A stretch of DNA of 64,000 nt from Uloborus plumipes (taxonomy: Eukaryota > Arthropoda > Arachnida > Araneae > Uloboridae). The position numbers were made by a program, and so were the translations under genes. Each line of letters starts with the position of its first letter. Positions within the stretch are counted from its first letter, which is position 1. Positions 12,535 through 24,768 of the stretch are shown piece by piece. The DNA is taken from the NCBI GenBank assembly GCA_038373865.1, contig JAXGGA010000076.1:309181-373180 (forward strand). Direction: 5' to 3'. A model generated the notes under the pieces. It was not told where the DNA came from. It did no database searches and saw only the letters and a program-made list of their open reading frames with translations.

Positions 12535-13972
12535 TCTAACTCTTTTAAAAATGTCTAGTAGTAAGTACGGATTTCTTAATTTAAACCTGGTTGTCCCGCT
12601 GGTATCAGAATGGAAGCGTTTTGCTTTTTGTAACATGTCAGTGTTTATTATTTTTTACTAAATGCATATCTGAATGTTTAAACTCACAGGCTCATGTTGA
12701 CATTCACCAGATTTCAGACCAATACAGTAATATATATATAACGTAGTCACAGTAATTGAGAGGTTGATTCTTCCACTCAAGGAGAGAAGAAATACTGTTG
12801 ATTATATAAGAATTGACATTGACAATAATTCACACATTTTAAGACAGTTCCGAGACTAATAAGTTAACACAGTGGAATCAGATAGCGCGGGTTGATGATC
12901 TCGATGAGAAATCGCGGAGAACGTAAACGTGACACTCGTCATTAGCTGGTCTCGTTTTGCCCCGCAGCGACCTTAAGGTTCATCGTCACAAAGCGCCCGT
13001 CGAAAACCAGTTCCTATACTTACTGAAAAAAAGCCCTACTCAAAAATAAGTGATTTTTTCTACACATCCACATTTCCTTCGTATTAACAGTTCGATCCAG
13101 CGACGAACAAACGAACACCTACGGCTATTCGTTTTTCTTCCATAACTTCTCATCGCCTTTTTGTTCATTTTTCTTTTTCTTCGGCGATCCCATTTATTTT
13201 GTTCTTGGCTATACGATTACGTTTGTCTGGAGCGAAATATATCTCCCGTTCTATATCTGCGAAGAGTCTCCATGCTGCACTTTTTTCAGATAAGAACCAG
13301 AAATTATTCAAAAGGAAAGTGATCGAGCATTGTAGAGAACATGCATTATAAAGAAGAAATATATTTTTAAGAGACGGGTATGCTTAGCACATTTCGATAA
13401 AGATCAGGATCGCAGTTTTTTTTCGTTAGACTGAGGCAAGGAGAAGCTTTTTTTTATTTTTTTGTCGTCACTTCCCAACCCCCCCTCCCTACTCAACAGT
13501 TTTTTTTAATAAAAAAATATTAACTAAACAACAGTGTAACTTTTACATTGTTACTAAAACGTAAAAATGATCAGTTTAAATAAAGGTTAACACAACAAGC
13601 TAATGACGCTATTGGTAAATGATAACTCAATTGGGATTGGGGAAAATGGCCATCAGGCGAAATATGGTGTTAATATTTTTAGTTGCCACTTTCATTTAGT
13701 CGCCAAGCAACGAGTGGCGACTGCTAATGTAGACCTTTACAGTTAGAAAATTCTTTTTGAAGAAATTTATATACGTGCTCAAATACGGACTCAGAGAAGC
13801 TATGATCTACATCTCAGACACTTTAAAAGTTGACGCCGATAATATGAATTACCAGCAATTATTTCTTTTTTACTCGTTAAAAACTCTAAAATTTGGAACA
13901 AATCGTTCAGTTATAAAAATCTATCTGCTATTCTTATAAATTATAAAATTAATCGTACTGGAAAATATTCTA
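12535..13972. other. No recognisable gene; GC-richer patch
   Basis: The stretch 12880-13280 is clearly less AT-rich than its surroundings and contains several CG dinucleotides. It could be a regulatory or ancient exonic segment, but no frame of useful length is open. A short stem (GTTGCCACT with AGTGGCGAC) lies at 13681-13722. Confidence 0.4.
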
Positions 13973-13999
13973 GGGAAATGTGGGGCAAAGTGAAATTGT
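13973..13999 (+). mobile_element. Solo pogo-type terminus (relative of 42806-45401)
   Basis: After TA (13971-13972) the sequence GGGAAATGTGGGGCAAAGTG matches the right end of the element at 42806-45401. No partner end is found in the next 2 kb, so this looks like a solo or eroded end. Confidence 0.5.
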
Positions 14000-15160
14000 A
14001 TAATAACGTAACACGTTACAGTTTTCAAAATGAGTGAATTGGAAATGTATTTTAAACATTTAGTACACAAAAAGAGAGCAAGGTATTTAATAATAGAAGT
14101 TGCATTTAAATGTTTTCATTCTTGGTAGTAAATTTGAACATTCAAATAAAATTGAGGACTAAATAATTTTTCCAGTGAAATTTTTTGTTTAGTTTTTAAA
14201 ATATTTTTCACTGAGTGAGTAAATAAATATTTAAATAAATTACTTACTGAAGAATAAACTAAATTATAGAATCCAACCCTGAATACTTTCATCGCTTCAT
14301 CATTCATCATCATCTTGTGAAATATTTGTTCTACATAAATTCAGTTAAAAAAATAAATTTTATTTCAACTGAAAGATTTAACAAAAACGCATTTACCAGA
14401 GAAAAAAAAAGTTTAATAAATTTCAAACACGTCAATATATTTTGCCTTGTTTATTTGAAACTCTCTCGTTGCGTAGATGGGAGTTAAGGCTATAACAACA
14501 GCTTGACTGGAATACTAAAACATCAAAAGGAACCACATTGAAAAATCGTTTATAGTGCAAGATACACAAGCATCATATAAATAATAATAAAAAAAAGATG
14601 TCAAAATTTGCAGCATCATCAAATTACACTTGTAAAATATGCTTTAAATTGAATCATTTACAGTAAAGCTGAGTTTAACTTTTTAAAGCATTGTCAAACA
14701 CATTTCTACAATTTATGCTTTTTAATAAAATTGGCATTGAGTTAATATTGGTCCGTAAGAGTTTATGCCATTAAATAACCGATTTGTTTAAGCACTAATA
14801 GATCAAATTTTTCTACGGTTTCAAACACTGATAATTATGAACTATTTTAGGAACTTTTACTACTTCCAAATTAAATCCATTTACTACTGTGAATCATGCA
14901 TAAAAATAATATCAACGTTATATTTAAAATTTTTATGAGCGGAGTTTCTATTTATACCAACTATATTATCACTATTAAGTATTTTATAACGTCTGTTTAA
15001 TAAAATATTTACACAATTTAAATTCTTTAGAGAGAGAGTTGTTTGGCCCCAATCAAGAGCACCTTAATTAACTACTGAGTAGACCAAAGAAAAATATAAA
15101 ATGTGCAAAGCATGAACAAGAAGGAAATTATATAACATGCACTTCCACAATTCAAAAAAT
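14000..15160. other. No recognisable gene
   Basis: AT-rich; no frame over 65 codons and no terminal repeats seen. Confidence 0.5.
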
Positions 15161-15165
15161 AAACT

Positions 15166-15510
15166 GTTGTTTTTACAGTATAATACAGGCAGTTGAGGTT
15201 CCAGTTTAAAACTGTAAAATGCACAGTAATAAACTGTAAAATTAGCAATTTTACAGTTTATTACTGTAAAGCAGCAATTTTACAGTTTATTACTACAAAA
15301 TTTGCTGTATTATACTGTAAAAACAGTAGTATAATACTGGAAGCAGAAGTTCAAGTTTAAAGCTGCAAAATGCACGGGAATAAACAGTAAAATCAGCAGT
15401 TTTACAGTTTATTACAGTAAAGCAGCAATTTTAGAGCTTATTAGTGTAAAATTAGCAATTTTTACAGTTTGTTACTATAGAAATGGCTGTATTATACTGT
15501 AAAAACAACA
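15166..15510. repeat. Head-to-tail dimer of a palindromic MITE
   Basis: Unit 1 runs from about 15166 to 15324 and unit 2 from 15325 to 15510. Each starts near AGTATAATAC (15177; 15328) and closes with TGCTGTATTATACTGTAAAAA or nearly so. Within each unit TTTACAGTTTATTACTGTAAA-type palindromes recur. The whole block is dominated by the words TTTACAG and CTGTAAA. Confidence 0.7.
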
Positions 15511-16233
15511 TCTAATTTTTACAGTGCATTAAAGTATATTCTTCAATGAGCAAAATAGGGAAAGGGGGGCACATGGGAACAAAAATGACATTTTTTTAAA
15601 TATTTTCCATTATTAGTTTAAGATATAAAAGAAAAAAGTGCTATACATTGATAAATCAAACATTTGCTAATAGTCTCATACAGTTACTTCTCTTCTTCAA
15701 CAGCCAAAACATTCCAGCCAAAAACAAAAGTCTAAAATATGTTACATTTTGTTCACATTGAAGAAAGATGACAGTTAATTTGAACATCAAACTGAAAAAA
15801 GAAAAGATTTAACTAGCTTTCTTCTAATTATGTTAACTTACTTCATCATCTTAATATCAAGTTTCCCTACTTCTTACTTTCAAGGTTGTCTGCAATAAAA
15901 TATCTCAGTTAAATCCGATTATTTCTTCATATATCATACAAAATATGAAATACTGAATTCGTGTATATCAAAGGAATTCCTTTCCTTTAGCATATTAGAG
16001 CATTAAATTCTTACTTAGGAGAGAAAAACATTGACAAACAAGAATTATGCTATAGTCATACTGTATCTGTTTTGAGGATCTACGAATAAAAGATAATAAT
16101 GCATCGTTATAAGCACAAACTTGCAGGAAACTTCAGACACGCCTTTCGAGGCATTCTTAACTATGATGCAAAAAAAAAAAAGTCTTTTGTGAAAAGCAAA
16201 AATTAGAAAAATTAGAGGAGGATAAAAATTACA
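15511..16233. other. No recognisable gene
   Basis: AT-rich. A G-rich word (AAAGGGGGGCACATGGGAAC, near 15560) resembles the word-like ends of the TA-flanked elements but has no partner here. Confidence 0.45.
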
Positions 16234-16235
16234 TA

Positions 16236-18104
16236 GGGGAAAGTTGCCCAAAACGGGATAGGCGGGCAAAACGGGATAGTGGGCGTTGGAGCTTGACTGG
16301 TGGTACTATCTCGCAGGAGACAGGCTAAACTGGTTTCCGACCGCCATGACAGCATACTCAGTTAATATCTCAACTCTAGCCACGTATTTCGCAAAGAAAT
16401 ATTTTTTCAAAGTTTTCAATTGAGATTTTTAGTTACTTTTTACTTTTTTCGACTGTAGAACAACTAGAATTGTGGTTCTCCGTAATTCGGAACAATTCCG
16501 GTTAGAACTGTATTTTGTTCATAGTTCTTTTAGCAACAATTTCATGTACTTAAATATTGCTAGTGAGTGGGGGTTCCGGGGTCAGCCCTTTATGTTGTCA
16601 AAAGCATCATGGTCGGGCAAAACGGGACACTTTTAGGGTGCCCAAAACGGGATACCATTTTGATGTGTCCCGTTTTACCCGACCATTTCCATTAATGTTT
16701 TTCCAATGTGTTTAAGCAGCACGAAGCGAGCTAGAGGTTCGCAAGTGGATGTTCAACTATCCTGACAAAGGGATTACTATCTACGAAGTAGGAAATATGT
16801 TCAATGCAGCATTTTAACGAGCAGCTCTTCTCGAAACTGCTGTGAGTGGGTTCACGAAAACAGGCATTTTCCCATATAATCCCAGATGTCTTTCCCGAAT
16901 ATCTCTTTGCTTCCTATCTTCCAACAGATCACCCATTGCTGGATGCTCAGAACATGACGTCCTTACACCCATTAAATCTGCAACAAAATGAGATCAGATC
17001 CGAAGAATCTTCAAATTCAGTCATAGCATCTAAGAGTTTGCTGTCATCACAACCACTAGAGACAGTATTGAAAGAATCACTTAGTGCAACGATAACACTA
17101 GCACAAATGCAGGACTTATCCAACCGTTCACTTCAACAGGAGTCAAAGGACTTGGACTATACTGTCGCCCTTCACTGTCATTTTCCATATCACCCGAAGA
17201 TATTCTACCTCCACTACGAGTGATTGGACCAAGACCTCAAAATAAACACGATAATAGAAGAGGGAAAACAGCATTTATAACAAGAAGCCCTTATAAACTT
17301 GAGTTGGAAGAAGAACGAGAAAAAAAAGAACGAAAAAGAATTTAAAAGCTGAAAAAAAAAAGGGCTGCCCAAACAAGTCTCTTGAATGTTCCGAAAACAA
17401 ACCAAATGAGGCGTAAAAGAAAACCAGGTGGAGATGCAAAACAGGCATATAAATTTAAAAAATGTTGCTCTGAACCTGAAAAAAACCCCCACAAAAATCA
17501 TTTGCAAAAATGGAAGAAAATGGACGTAACATGAAAAAAAAGCGAAGCAACAACGAAAAAAAAAAAAAAAAAAAAAAAACATCAGTTAACTAAGGTTGGA
17601 CGTCGTCGTCTTCAGAAGATGAAACTGAAAAAGATGATGCATGTATTTTCTGCAACTCTCTGTATCGTGAATCGAAAGCTGGAGAAGGAAGCTGGATACA
17701 ATGCTCGAGCTGCCGGGGATGGGTCCACGAAGCTTATTCCAAAGCAGACAAAGAAGGCGATACATTTTTATGTGATTTCTGTGTTATGTAATTTTCCAAC
17801 TTTACAATTACGTAGCCTATTTGTGGTCTAAAAACTAAATCGAAAGTAAAATCAGTACAAAATAATAACATACAATTCCCTATCCCGTTTTACCCACCCT
17901 TGGTCGGGTAAAACGGGATCATATAAGACTTTTTGAAACCAGTATTTTTCACATAAATAATACCGAACAAATATGACAAAGGTATGTTTAGTAATGCAAA
18001 AGGTGTATACTTTTAAATGGCCTCTAACTTTGAAATGTACCTTGTATACAAAAAGAAATAAAGTGAAGAATAGGTTAGCTATCCCGTTTTGGGGTACTTT
18101 CCCC
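16236..18104 (+). mobile_element. pogo-like DNA transposon remnant, 1869 bp
   Basis: TA lies at 16234-16235 and 18105-18106. The ends are GGGGAAAGTTGCCCAAAACG and (right, reverse complement) GGGGAAAGTACCCCAAAACG, both followed by GGATAG. The word AAAACGGGA recurs in both orientations near the ends (16252, 16270, 16619, 16644, reversed at 16669, 17884 and 17919). The interior holds only the last part of a pogo-like transposase. It is an internally deleted, non-autonomous copy. Confidence 0.85.
16715..17791 (+). pseudogene. pogo-like transposase, C-terminal part with zinc finger (broken)
   Basis: This is the end of a DDE transposase spread over several frames. Around 16740-16870 one frame gives VRKWMFNYPDKGIT and then AVSGFTKTGIFPYNP, typical of the end of the pogo/Jerky DDE domain. 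A one-base shift moves the match to the frame of 16846-17223 (DVFPEYLFASYLPTDHPL). At 17250-17320 another frame reads RGKTAFITRSPYKLELEE, a hallmark of pogo-like C-termini. The last segment (17600-17791) is a PHD-like finger ending CDFCVM-stop: CIFC, then WIQCSSC, WVH and CDFC. The expected cysteine three residues after His is Tyr (HEAY). The helix-turn-helix and most of the catalytic core are missing. Nuclear DNA-binding enzyme by family; dead here. Confidence 0.8.
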
Positions 18105-18590
18105 TATCTATCAGAATCTCGCCTTTCAAAGCTCCACCAAACTTTCCCCTCTCAACATCATTAAAGTTCTTCTAAAACTACATTTTAGGAGTTCAATTCT
18201 GAAACATTAAAGGTGAAGAGAAGATATTCTTTCTCCAAATATCTTTAAAAATGAACTAAAATTGTGTTTTGACACTCTACATTTTCAAAAAATTTGCTTT
18301 GGGAGAGTTTTTGAAGTGACCAAAGTCACGTTAAAATCAAATTTTCAAGACTTCTATTTTTAAAGTTTGTAATTTTTTGAATTTTCCCCTGCTATTCTAT
18401 ACTTTTAGAATTCTCTAAAATTCTATGATTTCCTAGTTTAATAGCTCCTTTTGAATGCTGTGGGCAAGTAAATTTTGATATTCCTTACCGATAATCTGTG
18501 AAAATGTTGAAAATAGAATTTAAAGAAATATACTTTTTAACTCCCTTCCTCACCCCCCAAAAGGCAATTACCATAAGTAAAATTATGACG
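18105..18590. other. No recognisable gene
   Basis: AT-rich; nothing recognised. Confidence 0.5.
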
Positions 18591-18719
18591 TGCAACATTT
18601 TTTAAGACGGCAAGATTTAGAAATAAAATTAGACTCTTGGTTAAAAAAACTCATTTTTAAGGTTTTAAAGATAAGAAATAAAAAGGAATGTCTTAAGGAT
18701 TTTAATCACCGTTTAAACT

Positions 18720-19120
18720 TAGAATTCGGCGTTTCCCGCATTATATTTAGAGTTGAAGTTCTAACTGCAGATAAAACTTTTAGATTAAATCCAGATCAAA
18801 TATCAGAATATGAGAGTATTTATTTCATTAGTGCTTAACTAAAAGGAGAGTTAAGCTAAAATCAGGAAAATATTAAGATTTTCGTTTCTGTTCGGGGGAA
18901 AAAATATCGGGAATTTCGCTCAGCAACAGAAATTAATATTTCAACTTATAACTTTGGTTTCTGCCCTGAGCTGCTGAACTAACACCCTAAGATATATGGT
19001 AATTATATCAATGAAAAAGAGCATGTTGTTCTCAAACTTCTCATCAAAGCGATCATTGGAAAAGTGTGCTGTTTTGCGAAAAATTCCGTAGCTGTCCGAC
19101 ATTATGCAAATTCCGAAATT
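18720..19120. repeat. Dispersed repeat, copy 2 (uninterrupted)
   Basis: Matches the flanks of the piggyBac MITE at 1-31 and 279-640. Here the TTAA at 18785-18788 is unoccupied, so this copy keeps the pre-insertion state. Short frames exist on both strands (18590-18838 plus, 19135-18941 minus) without a family match that I trust. Confidence 0.6.
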
Positions 19121-19270
19121 TTTACTTTTAATCATGAAGTGAAAAAAAAAAACAGATAAATAAATGTTATATTTGTTTTTTTTTTTTATTTTCTTCCAAA
19201 AACTATCGGTGATACATCGGCATTTTGATATTTTTCTATTCCGATGGACCGATACTTTTTTTCAAGTTAG

Positions 19271-19329
19271 CATCGGCCGCCGACATTGATGGATAGATTT
19301 TTCAACCATCAATGCCGATGCATCGGCCG
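19271..19329. repeat. Imperfect hairpin rich in CATCGGC
   Basis: CATCGGCCGCCGACATTGATGG and, 13 bases on, CCATCAATGCCGATGCATCGG form a stem. The same CATCGGC word recurs at 19206-19230. It resembles a terminus of a DNA element, but I find no partner or target duplication. Confidence 0.45.
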
Positions 19330-19335
19330 AACCTT

Positions 19336-20392
19336 AATATACGATTTGTCGATGGAAAATATTAAAATTGATAAACATTAATCAAGAGTACTAGACATAA
19401 AGCAGTGAGTAATCGCCTCTAAGCAAGGGCTAAGATAGGAACATGCAAAACACCGCCAGCTAGGCTATTTCCATCCATGAACTGCAGTATTCTAATTTCA
19501 CGAAAGCTACCAGTTTTTTTTTTGGCTCTCTTTGCTCTATAAGAGGATTTTTGCCTCCACTTCGGTTACTTTCCTATTCCATGCTGATGAGTGCATAATA
19601 AGCTCGATAATGCAGCCCATTGATAGAAATAACCGAGTTGGCGGTGTTTTTTAGTACTGGACATATTATTTTCGTGAGAATGGTTGCCAGCTTAAAATAA
19701 AACCATTTAAGATGAGCAACGGCATCAATATGATTCCAATCGGCAACACACAGTAAGTCGAAATATGTCAGAAATTACTCCGCAGGCATAATGCTGGCCT
19801 GTACTAAACGAGTTTTTCTTTTTGCAGAATAATGGTGTAATAAACAAGTTAGTTGGATAATATCAATGGACATTTTTATCGCTGACATATAGTGTAGCTT
19901 TTTTTTTACGGTAGCACATAATGATAGGAAAAATGGTTTGAGAATAACCACATCAAGTGCCAAAAGTCCTATAGTGGTCATTGAACAAGAGGTTAGAATA
20001 TATGCCCAAATGAATGCACAAAGATAATGTCTTAAAGATAGTTGAAGACCTTCAGGGAGAAAAAAAAATTCGTTCTGATCATTTCTTTTCTCTCCGTTTT
20101 GGTTGTAGCGTCGCACGTTTCCTGTTACTAAAACTAATTTCTCCTGCAGTTATTTTCTTTATTGCGTCTTTTCGTAATGATAGTTTAAACTGAAATTGTT
20201 TGAAATTATCGCCTCTGCGCCGTCTCTATGAGGGAAAAAGGGACAAAACCAAAACTTTATGATTTGATGTAAAATAAAAAGGTAGAGCTATATCTAAATT
20301 TTAAAAATCCTGATGATGATAAAATCTCGGTCTCGCAAATTTTCACTATCCTGCGTACAGAAATAAAGGGGGGAGAGGATATTGGTGTACAT
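19336..20392. other. No recognised gene; one hydrophobic frame
   Basis: A 113-codon minus frame (20116-19775) has hydrophobic segments such as LCAFIWAYILTSCSMTTIGL. It could be the remains of a membrane protein or chance. No start context, splice signals or family signature supports it. Confidence 0.3.
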
Positions 20393-20420
20393 CAGGGATG
20401 GCCAAACCGCGACTCGGTGG
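20393..20420 (+). mobile_element. Solo hAT-like terminus
   Basis: CAGGGATGGCCAAACCGCGA has the form of hAT ends (CAGGGRTGGCCAA...). No inverted partner is seen downstream, so the element is truncated or the other end has eroded. Confidence 0.4.
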
Positions 20421-21087
20421 AGTGTTAAAAGTGGCATGCGGTGACTTATTAAAAAATTTTAAAAATTGAGAAATTAAGTCACTTTAATTGGAACCTTGTC
20501 AAACTGTAAAAGCATTACTCATATTGATTTAAATAGATCATTAATTTATATTTAGTTTTAAATATAATTATCAGTGTAATGACGTGAAAATGTGGTCCAT
20601 TGTATAGTTTTATCTACAAATATGGTCATTTGTCACAGAGATGAAATGTGAAAGAGGTTAGCATTTAAACTGCTCTGAACTAAAATGTTTATCAATGAAA
20701 ACTGCAGCATTACAGACCATTCGCAGTTGAGCACACTTATTTGCACTTAACATGAATGATATTTTCGATTTAGTTTGAGCCTGATAGCTTGAATTACACA
20801 AAGGGGACTTTAAAAAAACTCTTAAATGTAATGCAAAAAAAGAATAGCGTTCAAAATTATTTAGTATGCACAGATAAAGCGCTTTCCTTGGCTGGCAGCA
20901 AAGTAGAGTTTGTTACAATGCTTAAGAAATACTTGGGCGAAACTATTTCCAAGTATTTTGGTCAGAACAATGTCTAAGTAAAGCGTCGTATTATCCATTA
21001 AAAAGCTCTTGGTGACAAGGACTAAAACTGCTCTTTCATTGATGATCCTGCACTGATTTGCATTAACAAAATAAAAATAAAAGCTTA
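20421..21087. other. No recognisable gene
   Basis: AT-rich; the 62- and 81-codon frames on opposite strands (20789-20977, 21106-20861) overlap and show no family signature. Confidence 0.45.
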
Positions 21088-23944
21088 GAATGATTACATT
21101 CACCACCTACCTAAATAAAGAAAAGTTGGTTGCATGAACGACTCGGATTTTAATTAAATTTGGCGTACAGGTTGATTATATAGAAGCATGGAAAAGTTCA
21201 AATTTTTAGGTTCCTGCTCCGCTTATTTTCTGAGATACAATCCCTCAAAGTTTGTCCGCTCCCTCAAAAAACTAAGAAACTGATGTTAATATTTTTTTAT
21301 AAAAATTTCTACTAATGCAATATAAAAGAGTCAGGTATCTATGGAAACTAGTTACTCCAGGCATTCAGAAAAAAATACTAGAACATTAAGAATGAAAATT
21401 GCTAAGGTACAGGGCTCTTTGAAGTTGCCACCACAAAAACTTGATATTGCCGATTTTGAAAAAATTGAGGAATATATTCCGAAAAAAAGAAAGACATAAC
21501 TAAAAGTTTACTCACTTTCTGGTAGTGTACAGATGTTTACTATAAATGGTTACACATCGCATAACTTGGGTTTCTCACTCCTTCTTGGAAATATTTAAGC
21601 TTAACGACAAGCCATAAGGCAAAACCGTGCGATTTTGGCCATTTGGCAGAAATTTTTCTCATAAAGGGAGAGCAGTAGAAGCTTTAATTTTTTTTTAAAT
21701 AAGCTACTGATATGTCAGCTATTCACAGAAAAAGAGTTTACTTTTGGTTATTTCTTGTATTAAGGGATATCCTGCTGACAGTATATGCATGTTTTTCGCG
21801 ACAACCATATGCTTATGTTCCACCTCTCATAGACTTAGCATTAATTAAACGAAAATTTAATGATGTATTTATTGCAGAGCCCGATCATTCTGACCTTGGA
21901 CATGAGGCACATTTCCATTTCAGGCACCCCCCCCCCCTCCCTTCTCATATCAGTTACGTGTCACGAGTAAAAAAAATTCTTACAACACCGGAATGAAATA
22001 AAAGTTTTGTGCAAAGATCGATCTTAAATTAAAAAAAGAAAAAAACAATGCTATCAAATTATTAAAAGAAAAGTATACGTCGACATACACAGTAGGCTTT
22101 TAGTATAATAGTAAAACATACAGTAGGCATTTTAGTAAAATATACAGTAGGCATTTAGTATTTAAGAGACATTGGATAAAGTAAGAGGATTTTGGGCACC
22201 CCTGAAATCTAAGAGGAGGGGCCTGTTCCCCGCGTGCTCCTACGGTAATCAGGCTCTGATTTATTGATAGCTGTATTATCTACCCAATATATCGTGAAAT
22301 TTAATTTTTTAAATCGTTGAACAATAAATTAGATATTTGATGAAAACAAGAAATAGAATTTCTCCGATGCCTGAGAATTATTCATTCATAATTATAAAGT
22401 GCTAAATAATTTCTTGAAAAAATAAATTAAAATAAAGGAGTTTTAACTATGTATCTCATAAGCAATACCTAATCTTGTGATTGGGGTATTCCTGTTATCC
22501 TGTTTTTAATTGCAGAATTTCTTGAATACCACATGAATATCAGGAAAATAAATGAGGCTTTTTCGTTTGATGTAGGGTATTTTGTGACAAATTTCATTTG
22601 ATGGGCGGAGCATGGTGGTAAAGAGCTATTAATTTCAACATCGAATTCCATTTTATCTTATTAACAGTTAAATATTTACAAAGTAATTAAATAAATAATT
22701 TAACATGAAGCAATGCTTGAAGAATTAAAATTAGTGCAACTAATTTAATCCTATACTGATCTTTACAAAACTGACATGTGCCGTGCACTGATAAGAACTG
22801 ACAAGAATAAGTTTACTCACTAAAATACTATTCAAAGATACCAGGAAGCATGCATTCTATTTTCTACAAAATAATAAAGCAGCAAAGAACAAGGGTATCC
22901 TCCTGTTAAGAGCCAATTAGGAATATGCCAATCTCAAGATTGGGTATTACTTATGAGATAAATATTTAGAGCTCCTTTATTTTAATTGATTTTTCAAGAA
23001 ATTATTTTGTACTTAATAATTATGAATGCATAATGCTCTGGAGAAATTCTATTTCTTGTTGTCATCAAATATCTAATTTATTGTTCAATGATTTAAGAAA
23101 TTAAATTTCATGACATATTGGGTAGATAATACAGCTATCAATAAATACATTATTATTTTTTTTTTAATTTATGTTAAGTCTATGAGAGGTGGAACATAAG
23201 CATATGGTAGTCGCGAAAACCATGCATATACTGCCAGCAGGATATCTCTTAATGCAAAAAATAACTAAAAGTAAACTCCTTTTTTGTGAATAGCTGACAT
23301 ATCAGTAGCTTGTTTAGAAAAAAACAAAGTTTCTACTGCTCCCTCTTTATAAAAAAAATGGCTGCCAAGATGGCCAAAATCGCATGTTTTCGCCTTATGG
23401 CTTGTCGTTAAGCTTAAATATTTCCAAAAAGGAGTGAGAAAGCCAAGTTATGCATTGTGTAACCATTTATAGTAAACATCTGTACACTACCAGAAAGTGA
23501 GTAAACCTTTGGTTTTGTCTTCCCTTTTTTGGAATAAATTCCTCAATTTTAGCAAAATCGGCAAAATCAAGTTTTTGTGGTGGCAACTTCAAAGAAGTTG
23601 CCCTATACCTTAGCAATTTTCCTTATAAACGTTCTAGTATTTTTTCTGAATGCCTAGAATAGCTAGTTTCCATAGATACCTAACAGTTTTATATTGCACA
23701 AGTACAATTTTTTAGAAAAAATGATTAAATACATCAGTTTCTTAGTATTTTGGTTCTTTAGTATCAGTTTCTTAGTAGTGGGCGAACTAACTTTGAGGGC
23801 CTGTAGCTCAGAAAATAAGTGGAGCAGGAACTTAAAAATGTTGTCTTTTCCATGCCTTTATATTATCAACCTGTGTGCCAAATTTAAAGGAAATACGAGT
23901 CGGTCATGCAACCCCCATTAGGTGAGTTGGTATGGAATCACCCT
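21088..23944. mobile_element. 2.9-kb DNA element made of two long inverted arms
   Basis: The right end reads (reverse complement) AGGGTGATTCCATACCAAC. The left end is eroded but homology is clear from about 21130. The arms run to about 22490 and from about 22920, leaving a loop near 22490-22920. The left arm is longer because it holds the hAT MITE at 21875-22258. No transposase is visible. The terminal style (GGGTNATTCCA, very long arms) resembles the 3670-8284 element, suggesting one group. Confidence 0.75.
21875..22258. mobile_element. hAT-type MITE nested in the left arm, 384 bp
   Basis: The ends are CAGAGCCCGATCA and (right, reverse complement) CAGAGCCTGATTA. The target duplication ATTTATTG is perfect (21867-21874, 22259-22266). 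The opposite arm near 23140-23175 carries the same sequence with a single ATTTATTG, an empty-site control. The interior holds a C run (21927-21939), three CAGTAGGC words and GGGCACCCCTG; no transposase. Confidence 0.9.
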
Positions 23945-24359
23945 AAATAATAAATAAGCCTTTTCTTTAAGAGAAATTCGTACTCGAATCAAAATGCTTT
24001 GATAGGAAATTTTAAAAGTTAGAAGAAAGTGGGAAAAGTTAAGGTTTTAGGGGAAAATGTCAAAAAAGTATATTTTCAAGCCAACATTCTTCCCCACAAT
24101 GTAGAATAAAGTGAACTTTAAAGTTGCATAGTTTAGGAGTTATTACTTTAAAAATACAATGAGAGTTATTTTTGCTTCCGGAGAGAGATGATGTTAGGAA
24201 TTATGATCCATCGTAAACAGTGTTAGACATTCTTAGCCCTAAGATGAATCAAGAGGACAATATTACGCTCTAGAAATGTTTACATACTAATTGTTTTCTC
24301 ATCAATGAGCAAAAGTACGAACTGACTATTCAATAAATCGTAAAATTAAATTATTTAAA
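23945..24359. other. No recognisable gene
   Basis: AT-rich; nothing recognised. Confidence 0.5.
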
Positions 24360-24625
24360 GCATGACTCGTTTACCCCCATTAGTGACCTATTTTACCCCA
24401 CGCTATGGGGTAAAATGAGTCATTGACAGCACATTTTGTAACCTTATTTATCAGTATTAATATTTTGTTTTTGCAAAAATATTTCACTTTGAATATCATT
24501 AGGAATATAGAGTTGCATATCCTGTGCAGTTTATTCACTGATTGAATCAATTTATTTTTGCTGTCGAAGCCTGATTGTAAAATTGCTCTTTTTTGACCCA
24601 TTTTACCACACCTGGCCCAACAGAG
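24360..24625. mobile_element. Possible pogo-type remnant with GGTAAAATG words
   Basis: The word GGGTAAAATGAGTCA or its reverse occurs around 24363-24425, and TGACCCATTTTACCACACC lies at 24594-24612. This is the pattern of inverted subterminal words seen in the TA-flanked elements, but I cannot define the ends. Confidence 0.35.
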
Positions 24626-24768
24626 ATATTCTGTGATAAATAAAAAGTGTTACCTTTGTCAGAATTTCCACTTTTTTTTTTTTTTTACTGAACTGCAAGA
24701 AATGGGATGAAATTCACACAATAATTCCACGCATCTCAACTAACGTAATTTTCATTGTTGTGATGATA

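Noticed and set aside
17214..17582. 122-codon minus frame rich in Phe
   Set aside because: Antisense of A-rich transposase linker sequence and a poly-A run.
19775..20116. 113-codon hydrophobic frame as a chemoreceptor
   Set aside because: Hydrophobic segments alone are weak evidence; no family signature, splice sites or extension past the stop.
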